DNA of 64,000 nt, taken from positions 151,250,997 to 151,314,996 of the forward strand of contig JAUPFV010000003.1 in the NCBI GenBank assembly GCA_036936605.1, read 5' to 3'. The stretch is from Limnanthes douglasii subsp. nivea (Eukaryota; Streptophyta; Magnoliopsida; Brassicales; Limnanthaceae). Numbering within the stretch: the first letter of the stretch is position 1; each line of letters starts with the position of its first letter. A model generated the notes under the pieces. It was not told the origin of the DNA, searched no databases, and was given only the letters and a program-made list of their open reading frames with translations. A program made the translations under genes and the position numbers. Below, in pieces: positions 46,951 through 56,321 of the stretch.

Positions 46951-48150
46951 ACGTGAGTTCAGCTTTGAATTTTTAATTGAAAAACTGGTCATATCATTAC
47001 ACTTTTAGTATTTGATTATCTATATAGCCTATTAAAATTTATCATATTCTTATAATTAACTTGATTACAAATTCTTATTGAATAATTTAGACTTATAAAC
47101 CTTTTATTTATATTTGTTTTATTTTACATTTTATTATTTGCTATAAATTATCAGTTTTCCCTTTGGTTATACAATCTCTTACTAAAATTAAATCTAATAT
47201 ATAGCATATAATGTATAAATTAAATCCAATCCATAATATGCTCATGACTTTCATGAAAAAATTAACTTTATTGATCCACGAGTGTGGTTAGACCTTAGAG
47301 CAACCCTTTTTACAAACATAGTTTACTATCGTGTTTTTTTACTTATACTAAAAAAAATTATATTTGTGGGCCTGTGATGAAACAGCTACAAAATTATAGC
47401 AAGACAAGAATCACACAAAATAATAGTATGAGCTTGTGATTTAAACCCATTATCATGAATTTACAACATGCTCAAATGATAAGACAATAAAAATCTGGAT
47501 TATGTAGGAGAAAAAATCATGTGTCAAACAAGTAATGACCCTCCCTCTAAGCAGTATTATTGTCCTTGCATGGGTTATCCTTGACTATCAAAAAAACCCA
47601 AGGGATTATTGTTGTAGAAATGAAAAATAGACTAATCGATATGTGAAGTGTCTCAATTGATAAAACCGGTGGTGGTGTAGATGTTTCTCTCATGTAGTTT
47701 CACCCATTTATTTATCATATTTCTACAGTGAACTGTTCTGCATACGAATAAAGCCAGTACGACATTGCAACTTTTTTTGTGGGGCTGGTGATTGTTAGCA
47801 TGTTTGAGTTAAAATCTTAATGACTTCACACTTCCTGGCTAATAAGAAGAACAATTGATTTTCACAAGATAAATTATTTAACAGGTTTTTATTAAGTGTA
47901 TCATGTTTTAAATCATAAAACAGTTCATGTTATTAGTTATATTAAAGTTTATTAATTTTTTGTAATTTTATCATGGTTAACTAAGAAAAGAATGAGAGTA
48001 ATATCTATCTTTGATGAACTAAATTTTAATTAACGGTCATATATCCACTTGATGTTGTATTTAAAGTCTTAAATAGAAGCTTCTTTGAGTATACATGTCA
48101 TCAATTCACTTCACAGTAGGGAGTATGACTGACTGACTTATCCATATAGA
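46951..48150. other. AT-rich spacer, nothing identified
   Basis: No coding frame, RNA gene or repeat of note before the left end of MULE-A. Confidence 0.4.
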
Positions 48151-48159
48151 TTAAATGTA
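48151..48159 (+). repeat. Target-site duplication of MULE-A, left (TTAAATGTA)
   Basis: Nine bases repeated exactly at 56313-56321. Confidence 0.95.
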
Positions 48160-48202
48160 GGGTATGGCTATATATACCCAAAACGAGTTTAAGTATACCC
48201 AA
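48160..48202 (+). repeat. MULE-A left TIR
   Basis: Begins GGGTATGGCTATATATACCC and runs to ...GTATACCCAA. It matches the complement of 56270-56312 over 43 bases. Further agtatacccaa phrases at 48211, 48232 and inside the right end form subterminal repeats. Confidence 0.95.
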
Positions 48203-48266
48203 TTTTTAGTATACCCAAAGGTGATCTAAGTATACCCAATTTTTTCCAAAAATGCCCTTTTGTGGG

Positions 48267-48274
48267 TATATAAG
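48267..48274 (+). promoter_or_regulatory. TATA box of the MULE-A plant-mobile-domain gene
   Basis: TATATAAG, about 150 bases before the ATG at 48421, followed by a CT-rich leader (ctttctctcacttcactc). MULE-B has the same box at about 61091. Confidence 0.7.
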
Positions 48275-48420
48275 CCATTTTTTTTACTAACTTCATCCAC
48301 TCCACTTTCTCTCACTTCACTCATACCTCTCACTTCTCTCTAGAATTTCACCTCACTTATCTCTCTTTTTTTCCGGCGAACCACCACCACCACCACCACT
48401 CTTCCTCCTCCTCCTTCATT

Positions 48421-51127
48421 ATGGTCAAGAACAAAAACCCTCCGCCGCCTCCTACGTAAGTCCTCAAATTCATTTTGTTACTTAATTTTGTTAGATTTAG
48501 GTATGAATTTTAGTTTTTAGGGTTGAATTTTGTGTTTAGAATAGAATTAGGTAGAGAATTAGGGTTTAGGGTAGGATTAGGACGAGTTTTTGGGCCATTT
48601 TCCAGCCAACTCGCCGGCTGGAAAATGGCCGGCGCCGCACCGGTGGTGCGCCTTGGGCAGCACCATCGGTGCGTATGCCCAGTACCGAGCGTACTGGGCA
48701 TACGCACCGATGGTGCTGCCCAAGGCGCACCATCTGTGTGCCGAGCGGCACACTAACCTGTGTCGCTCGGTACACAGTGCCGCAACCGAGCGGCACACGG
48801 CACCCGTGCCGCTCGGTTCGTCCTCTTTGGTACCTATGGTACCCGAATTTTTTTTTAAAAAAACTTTAATTTTTGGGTTTCTAAAGTTCTGGTTTGGTAC
48901 TTTTTAAAAAAACTTCAAATTTCACCATACGTATAGGAGTGTTGTTGATTTAAATTTTATATGTTAGTGTTATTAATTTCTTTCTTTGTTTTGTATTTTT
49001 GTAGGTCAGACGCAGTGGAGGAGCGACGTCTTCCACGATCCAGGGCGTACCCCCCTGGGTCACGTCCACCACCGCCAGGCAAGAGTATTAATACTGCTCG
49101 CGCGGTTGAGGATGAGCGGGTCCGCGATGCCAAGCGCGGACGAGATACTCCTGATGACTCTCAGACTATTCGTCTTCGGGAGGAGGAGGAACGGATACGG
49201 ACTGATCGGTCTTTGCGCCGAATCAAGCATGGCCAGAGGAAGGAAAAGGCCATAGTTTCTGAGGCGATTGATATCAGATGTGGAGGGTCCTCACGACGAG
49301 AGACATCGTCATCGCATACACATAGATCACCACCTCCCACTGCTAGTGATCCACCACCTCCCTCACCTTCTCGCAGAGGTGCGTCCCCTGCGCATACTAT
49401 TACGCATCCACCACCTGTTAGCGACAGGGTGGATGCCACTGGGGACCCTGAGCAGGACACGATTGACGAGGAGCACATAGATGCCATCCACGCCGAGGAG
49501 CAGCGAAAGACGTTTGCATTTCTGAAATGCAACAAGATCCCTCTATTTCCTGACTACAAGGAGCATGAGGCGTACCACGTCTTCATCGGACAGGTAAGTA
49601 CCTAATTATTAAACGTCTAATCTATGGTTTTGCTATTATTATGTTCTGACTTTGTTTTTAATTTATAGGGTCGCACTACACTGTGCGTACAGGCACATTA
49701 TAATGTGCTACGTATGTGGGACTTGACTGCTCAGCCAGATGTGCAGCGATTTTTGGCGCGGACTCCTTTTGGTCCTCTTATAGCCCACCTGCCTCAGTAC
49801 TTCACACATTCCGTCTTAGACGAGGTTTTTGTTGAGCGTTGGCATCAGGAGACCAACACTTTCCATTTCTCATTTGGAGAGATGACGATTACGCTCGATG
49901 ATGTCAGCTGCATTACAGGTCTCCCTGTAGTTGGTCGGACACTTGATGTAGTCACGGCTCCACGTGACGAGGCATACAGCTACTACGCTAGTATGTTAGG
50001 TCTGACAGTGGATGAGGTCCGCACAGAGATACAGTCCACCAGAGGCGTTGGCTTCAAGATAAAGTGGCTGAGGGAGACTTTCACCAGGGGGCGCTACATC
50101 GAGCAGACTGATGATGAGACTATCCGCCAGGTATCACGAGCATACCTTATGTTCTTATTTGGTTGCACTATTTTTGCGGATACTAGTCAGAAGAGTGTGA
50201 AGGCTGACTACTTGTACGGGTTAGCCAATATGGACTCTGGGCTGTGGGATATAGCGTGGGGTACGAGTGCATTGGCATTCCTGTTCCGTGGTTTGGGTGA
50301 TGCTTCGAAAGCATCGAAACATAACCTTTATGGTTTTGTAGCTATGCTTGATTGTTGGATCTATGACCACTTCCCAGCGTTTAGTGCCTCAGAGAATGCT
50401 GACCATGTATCGAGGCAGCCTAGGATTGTGAAGTGGCTGCCGAAGCGGATTGTTGGGCAAAACATCCGCCCCAAATCGGTCATTCGTACTCTCCTTGCTG
50501 ATCAGAAGGAGTCAGATGTAAGTTGGTAAAAATTTGTTTTACATTACAATATTGATATTAAGTGTTAGGATTTTAATTCAATCTATTTTTTTTAATGTTT
50601 TGTAACAGGTGCTATTTGAGCCATACGAGGACATTAGAGTCCAGTTTCCAGTCCAGGAGATCCGCACTATTGTTTATCCTTTGCGGATGATGAGCACGGT
50701 CGAGGGCTACATGCCTGATCGGGTTATGCGCCAGTTCGGACGGGTTCAGGATGAGCCCCAACTCCCACTTGTACTACGACCTGGTTACAAGAAAGGAGAT
50801 CTGGCCAGGTACACGTGGCGGGAGAGCGCATGGCTAGATTGGCGTCGGCACTTGCTTGCTGAGGATCGTTTGACAGTTACCATTGCCACATATAGACAGT
50901 CAGCGACGAATACCTACTGGAGGTACCTGGCTGACTATGGTTGGCATACTATCACTCCCCCACCGCGTACCACGGACGATAGACTTTTAGACGCCGTTCG
51001 CTCCATTGTTACTATGCCTGTCGAGCGTGGGGAGGCGGGTGCGCTGAGGTGGAGAGATCAGGTCCTGCAGCTATTCTCTCCATGGTTGTTCGTCCTCATC
51101 ATCGGACTTGTTCTAGCGTTGTTATGA
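48421..51127 (+). CDS. Plant mobile domain (PMD) protein of MULE-A
   Basis: Four exons: 48421-48455, 49005-49593, 49669-50517 and 50609-51127, all with GT-AG borders and clean phase, giving 663 residues. Residues 1-208 are basic, then Pro/Ser/Arg-rich and acidic (MVKNKNPPPPP, LREEEERIR, THRSPPPT). The PMD follows, from about residue 230: RTPFGPLIAHLPQYFTHS, MTITLDDVSCITGLPVVG, FLFGCTIFAD and WIYDHFP. The last 20 residues (LFSPWLFVLIIGLVLALL) are hydrophobic, a possible membrane anchor. The family includes host MAIN and MAIL1, which act in silencing and gene expression in Arabidopsis, and many transposon copies. The role in the element is unproven. MULE-B carries a broken copy. Confidence 0.9.
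48595..48830. repeat. Hairpin and word cluster in PMD intron 1
   Basis: GC-rich island inside an AT-rich intron. At 48595-48628 ccattttccagcc and ggctggaaaatgg form 13-base arms. At 48644-48732 two perfect 42-base arms flank a 5-base loop (cgagc), containing ACCATCGGT and ACCGATGGT. From 48739 on, GTGCCGAGCGGCAC-type words alternate with GTGTCGCTCGGTAC-type partners. The hairpin would be part of the pre-mRNA and removed by splicing. Confidence 0.95.
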
Positions 51128-51499
51128 TCTTTCATTCATGTGGACTTCTTAGTTGTTTCATTATCTTGTTTTGTATTATGACTTATGACATCTACTTTGT
51201 AATACGACTTATGACTTCTACTATCTACGGCTTTCTACCTTCGTTCTTATTGAGTTTTTGTACTTAACTTGATCTAACATAAGTCATACCATAACTTGAA
51301 AACACCATAACAATATACTAGTAATTCGACATTTTTTGTACTCCACTTCATATTAAATTCGTCAAAAACTAAAATTATTATAGTAATTAATTCACTTAAA
51401 ATCCATAACAGCAAAACAGAATAACATTCGGATATAAACTTGTCAAAAAAACCCCATAACACCGAAAACATATTTTTTTTTTTAAATACAAGTTAAATT

Positions 51500-51815
51500 G
51501 CACCATGGGTACGCAGTCAGTGGTACCTATGGTGCACACTACTGCGTACCCATGGTACTGTAGCCCGTGCACCATGGGTACACAGGAGGGAGTACCGATG
51601 GTACATGGTACCATCGGTACACATTGTGGTGTACCGGCGGTACACTAGACTGTGTACCGATGGTACCATGCACCGGTCGGCACGTTACGTACCGACCGGT
51701 GCATGGGACCATCGGTACACAGTCTAGTGTACCGATGGTACACCACACTGTGTACCGATGGTGCACGCAGTTTGCACCATAGGTACACAGAAGACAGTAC
51801 CTATGGTGCGCAATT
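51500..51815. repeat. Hairpin and word cluster between PMD gene and small ORF
   Basis: Rich in GGTACC, ACCATGGGTAC, ACCGATGGTAC and TGTACCGATGG words. Arms of 39 bases at 51642-51680 and 51692-51730 pair with one mismatch around an 11-base loop. The words ACCGATGGT or ACCATCGGT start at 51594, 51610, 51656, 51708, 51731 and 51754. No exon overlaps the island. Confidence 0.95.
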
Positions 51816-51903
51816 TTGTCTTGGATTTTTTTTCCCGGTTTTTTTTCCCGCGTTTTCTTTTTTCCCGCTCTAGATTTCCCGCCAATGTAAACTCTCATTC
51901 TTC

Positions 51904-51911
51904 TATATAAG
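51904..51911 (+). promoter_or_regulatory. TATA box of the small MULE-A gene
   Basis: TATATAAG lies 72 bases upstream of the ATG at 51976, with an A/C-rich leader, and directly follows the word cluster. Confidence 0.65.
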
Positions 51912-51975
51912 AAAGCATACCTTACAACACCAAACACACAAAACTCTCCTTTTAACATAGTTGAAGTCCATCTTA

Positions 51976-52314
51976 ATGGGTTGGAGTGTGTTTGATGATG
52001 CTCATCTGCTCAAGGCTGCGAAAGCTGTGAAGTTCAAACGGTCGGACGATAATACCGATGAGTTCTTTGATGAAGTTTTGTGTATGATGTATTTCATGTA
52101 CGGCGAAATGTCTACATCAAGACAAATGCCTCGATCCCGTACTCGTCAAGAGGTAGCCACTAGGTACAAGGCTATAACTGGTGGACCGATGTTCTTGGTG
52201 TTTAACGAGCCCCCAGAAGTTAGGAATGAAGCGTTCGACTCCTTTGGTCTAATGATCACAGACTATATGTCGTTCGAAATGGCACAATACGTTCATTCTC
52301 AAATTGCCATGTAG
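51976..52314 (+). CDS. Small MULE-A protein, 112 residues, unknown function
   Basis: ATG at 51976, stop TAG at 52312-52314. It starts MGWSVFDDAHLLKAAKAVKF, then a predicted helix with DEFFDEVLCMMYFMYGEM, a basic RSRTRQEVATRYKAI segment and an acidic/hydrophobic end. After the TAG the frame continues for 18 codons (EETVRILSDNGGYDFD) to a TAA, so the stop may be a CAG-to-TAG change and the ancestral protein slightly longer. It has its own TATA box and leader, which supports a real gene. I do not recognise a family. Possible roles: accessory factor for transposition or for anti-silencing; none shown. Confidence 0.6.
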   Translation: MGWSVFDDAHLLKAAKAVKFKRSDDNTDEFFDEVLCMMYFMYGEMSTSRQMPRSRTRQEVATRYKAITGGPMFLVFNEPPEVRNEAFDSFGLMITDYMSFEMAQYVHSQIAM

Positions 52315-52640
52315 GAGGAAACAGTGCGTATTCTCAGCGACAATGGAGGCTATGATTTCGACTAACTGTCTGTTATATATCAAGTTATGTACTAATGTTT
52401 AGAATATGTTGTTCTTGCTTGTTTGTGATGTTTTATTTTAGTTATGAAATGATTATTGGCTTATCGTTATTAGTCGGTACACAGAATGAATAAATGCAAT
52501 AATAGAGAAAATACCAAAAGAACCGAAACGATGTAGTAAAACAAAGTTCTAAACAACATAAATCCTCACAAATGACGTAAAACGACCAAGAGACACAGAA
52601 GAGTTTGAAACAATAAACCCGAACGAAACACATACACCTA

Positions 52641-55600
52641 CTAAACAAACTCGTCAAGATTAGTTACTTCTGGGAATGAACTAACTGGCTTTCTACCTTC
52701 GAGTTCCGTATATTTCTGGCAGCGACCAACTAATGGTAGCTCCCAATGCGTAGCCTCTTCGCTCTTCAACTTCTGCCACGTAGGATGTATGCGTGCGCAA
52801 GGGCAAAGGGGCTTGATTGATAACTGTTTCATAGGTACTTAAATTAGAATCAACAATTGAGTTATATAGTGGTGAGGAAAAACATAACCATATATCGAAT
52901 GACTTACATTGACAAAGTGGTTAGTATCGACGAATCCAAACCCAATCTCACGTCTTTGGGCCATAATGGGAGGCTTACCGCGCAGAGGTAAAAAAGTATG
53001 ACTACAGTTGTGATTCCCTACGAGTGACACAAAATGAACAATGCATTCGAACTTGGTTGCAATCGCAATACCCATCTCAGGCATTGTCATCCAATATTTG
53101 GGTGATGCTGGTGTCTCGTAGTAGTTTATACTTTCTGCAACCTTCAGGTAATCCTCTTTACCGTTATAAATCTTGCTGTATGTGTCGTAGTTTTCCATTA
53201 GCTCATCGTATATTGCCTTCCGAACACCTCGCCATCCTTCTTCATGACCATACAACCCGAATGAAACTGCTCTGTATCCACAATGTCCATCTGGCTTAAC
53301 ATCATTAATACCCGATATAAAAGGGTTGAAGTGAATCAGAAACCAACGCAAAAAACCTTTCGGGTCATGTACTAGTTCTGTAACTCGATCAATGGACGGT
53401 TGTACGATGTTGCTACCTAGCGAGGCAATGGAAGAGGTACGAGTACGAGTACGAGGTACTCTAGGCACATCTTTCCGAATCGTTGATTCACTACCAACTG
53501 CTTTACTCTTTTTAACTTTTGTTGGTTTTAAAGACTGCATGACTGCGTCATGACTAGCTTCATCCTCTTTCAGCGGGTACTCCCATCCGCTCATGTCCCG
53601 TTTAGTGGATGATGTATCAACCACTAACTTTCTTTTCACCTGTGGGCGGCCTCGGTGTTTCTGCTTCTCCAATGGCTCTAGCAATGACGATGTTTCAGGG
53701 TAAACAACTTCAAACCATTTCTTGTAAATATGTTTGATACGGCTTTCATCTTTCGTATCCATGACATCGTTAACTAGCTTTAGCAGATCATCTTTGAGAA
53801 TTTCCATGGTCGTACGGAAAGTACGAGGCATTATTTCTAACCTTGTCCAGTGGACGTGAAAAGCATCTAGAGAGGCAGACATTCCACCTTCACGCCACTT
53901 GCGGACCTGGTGATAGCAAGGTATACCATGGGTAGATTTTACAGCGCATATACACTCGCCAGTGTCTTTAACATCCGGCCCATCTTCAATAGCGACCATC
54001 TTGGTATCTTCGGCCTTCTCTACTTCCTCGAAAAATAGTTCTAAAGCCACGTGGGAAACCTGGCCTCGAATCTCATCAAACAGTTTATCCGCGAACTTAT
54101 GCAGTGCTATGTAACGACTTTTCTCGAACGACGCCCTGATGGCAGCATGTTGGATTTCAACAAGCGAATGAACCCTGCCCCAAAATAACTCGAAGTTTAA
54201 TTTGCTCGTACGTATGTAACGCTTTAGGTTAGAATGAGCACTCTCGACGCGGTTTGTTGTGCAATGTCCCAAATGCATGTTTTTGTTCGTCTTCCAAACA
54301 ACAAATTTGTCCATGTACTTATCGAGCCACGATTTTTCAGTGTATTCAATTGCTTTAGGGTAAGCTTTGTACTTCAATAGCATCTCCCGTCTGGCATCAT
54401 CGAATTCAATCTCTGATTTACTATACGCAATCTTCTGCCAAGCACTAACAAATTCTTTATGATCACTTTTCTCGCGGAAGTGCTCTCTTGTTTGCCCTAG
54501 AACATTTTGGTTAACGTGCCAGCGACATAGCATATGCGTTGTCTTTGGGAATACCACTCCTATAGCATTCATCAATGCTAAATCTCTGTCGGTTAGGATA
54601 ACCCGCGGTTCTTCAATTCCATGAACGGAAATCAACGATTTCAAACACTCTAATACCCATTTGAAGTTGTTTAACTTCTCACCCGACATGAAGGCAAATG
54701 CTGCGCAGAAAGTCAATACAGTACACGTCACACCGACTATCTCGAAAAATGGCATACCATATCGTATCACTTTATATGTACTATCCATAATCAAAACTAT
54801 AGGAAATGTGCGCAAAAGGTCAACACTGACAGGATGGGCAAAAAACAAATCTGTAATGATTTGTCCATCGTCTTCACCAGATTTATGCCATTCATAATAA
54901 TTGTGTGACTTAAGCTCACCCCACAAGAACTGAAGTTGTGACCTACCCGCCTTCTTTAGAACCCGATTTTTTTGTCGTGCATTGTAGATCGTCCGCATGG
55001 TAGAAACATTATCTTCGTTCAATTTCTTCACACCATTCAGTATATCTCTGGGGTTAGTACCAATGAAGGTCGCTCGTTCAACATACTCCATCTCTTCATC
55101 ATTCAAACGGCCAGCAAAAGAATGACCATCTAGATGTATAGAAGTGTCATGGTTATGAGTACCACATTTTACTTCTAACTTCCATTGATCTGGGGCAACC
55201 ATTGACCCGAGAAGCTCAAATGGGCAGCCAATCTTTTTCGTTCCTGTAGACTTCCGTTTGCGGTCTTTTTCTGCAACCCTTGGAATATATTTCCCCCCCC
55301 CCCTCTCACACTGGAAATAAACTCTCGGGTTTTTTCTGCTGTTTACTTTGTCGCGCCGACTTATGTTGATAACCATACCATAAAGTTTTCCGATCTTCGT
55401 AACCCATTTCACCAACGCGTCATGTGTGTAGAACTCGGTAGTGAAGAACAAATGACTATAATCGGTAGCGGAAGGTGCATCAGTCCCACTTGCGACATCC
55501 GTCCCCTGTTACACAACAAAAAGGCACAATAAACATTCAAGTATAGTTAACAACATAAAAAAATCAAGCTTTTTTTCGAAAAAAATGCGCAAATCCAAGG

Positions 55601-55995
55601 TTCTGAGGCCTAAAACCGTTGGTTCTAGGCCTCAGAACCGGCCGGACAAGGCCATCAGCACCACCGGTGCTGAGGCCATGAACCGGTGGTGCTGGGGCCT
55701 CAGAACCGAGCGGACTGAGGCCCCAGGTCCACCGGTTCTTGGCCTCAGCACCGGTGGTGCTGGGGCTGGGAACCGACCGGCTGCGTGGCCTAGCACCATC
55801 GGTTCCATGTGCTGGAACCGATGGTGCTAGGCCAGCCGGGTTATTCAATACCTTCGCCGGCGACGGTTGTGGCGGTTCCGGCGACCATGGCTCCTTCTCC
55901 GGCGACTCAATCTCGTTTTCCGGCGAAAATTCATCATTCCTTCTCTCCAGCGACATCAACTCCTCCACGCTGATCCCTAATTCTGCTTCCGACAT
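52641..55995 (-). CDS. MULE transposase fused to OTU cysteine-protease domain
   Basis: Three exons, 55995-55852, 55505-52908 and 52823-52641, give about 974 residues. The first exon is acidic/Pro-rich (MSEAELGISVEELMSLERR). Residues 67-170 are a FAR1-type zinc DNA-binding domain (VYFQCERGG, KKIGCPFELLG, CGTHNHD). The DDE core has IMDSTYK (Asp about 289), LTDRD (Asp about 354), CRWH and NRVESAHSNLK (Glu about 469). SWIM finger CICAVKSTHGIPCYH is at 566-580. A Lys/Arg-rich linker (KQKHRGRPQVKRK) leads to the OTU domain: KPDGHCGYRAV (Cys about 790) and TNHFVN (His about 911). OTU enzymes cleave ubiquitin. A run of 11 G in the codons for ERGGG is a slippage risk. All catalytic residues are present. 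Confidence 0.9.
55560..55850. repeat. Hairpin and word cluster in transposase intron 1
   Basis: Words are of the type CTCAGAACCG, CACCGGTGGTGC and GAACCGACCGG. At 55787-55807 and 55813-55833, 21-base perfect arms with loop tgtgc contain ACCATCGGT (55795) and ACCGATGGT (55817), the same words as in the other two islands. The island lies wholly within the intron 55506-55851. Confidence 0.95.
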
Positions 55996-56269
55996 GATCG
56001 ATTTTGCGTTTTAGTTTGAATGTTCTTGATTTTCTTAAGAAGTTTGAATTAGATTTCAAAAATTTTAAGAAACTATACTATTTGGATAGTAAATTCAGGA
56101 AAGAAGAGTGTTTGTTTGGGTATACATAGCAAAATAGGACTTTTGGTGAATTGGGTATACTCAGGATACACTTAGTAGTTTTTTTTTACTTAATGGCAGT
56201 TTTGATATTAATTTTCTGATGGAGGGTAAAAATGTCAAAAAAAAGTCAATCCAAAGTCAACTGTTGTTT

Positions 56270-56312
56270 TTGGGTATACTTAAACTCGTTTTGGGTATAT
56301 ATAGCCATACCC
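56270..56312 (-). repeat. MULE-A right TIR
   Basis: Reverse complement of 48160-48202 without a mismatch that I can see. Confidence 0.95.
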
Positions 56313-56321
56313 TTAAATGTA
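56313..56321 (+). repeat. Target-site duplication of MULE-A, right (TTAAATGTA)
   Basis: Identical to 48151-48159. Confidence 0.95.

Larger units (their letters stand above)
48160..56312. mobile_element. MULE-A: apparently intact 8.15 kb Mutator-like element
   Basis: Bounded by 43-bp TIRs identical as far as I can read and by a perfect 9-bp target-site duplication. It holds three genes: a plant-mobile-domain protein (plus), a 112-residue protein (plus) and a transposase-OTU fusion (minus), the last two convergent. All splice junctions I could place are canonical, and the transposase keeps its DDE residues. Three clusters of palindromic words occupy two introns and one intergenic space. These features suggest recent insertion and possible autonomy. 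The relative MULE-B starts at about 60994. Confidence 0.95.

Noticed and set aside
48510..48907. Several overlapping frames in both strands of the MULE-A island
   Set aside because: They are by-products of GC-rich palindromic words within an intron, with no family similarity and mirrored composition on both strands. The same holds for 51539-51958 and 55564-55830 apart from the real first exon of the transposase at 55852-55995.
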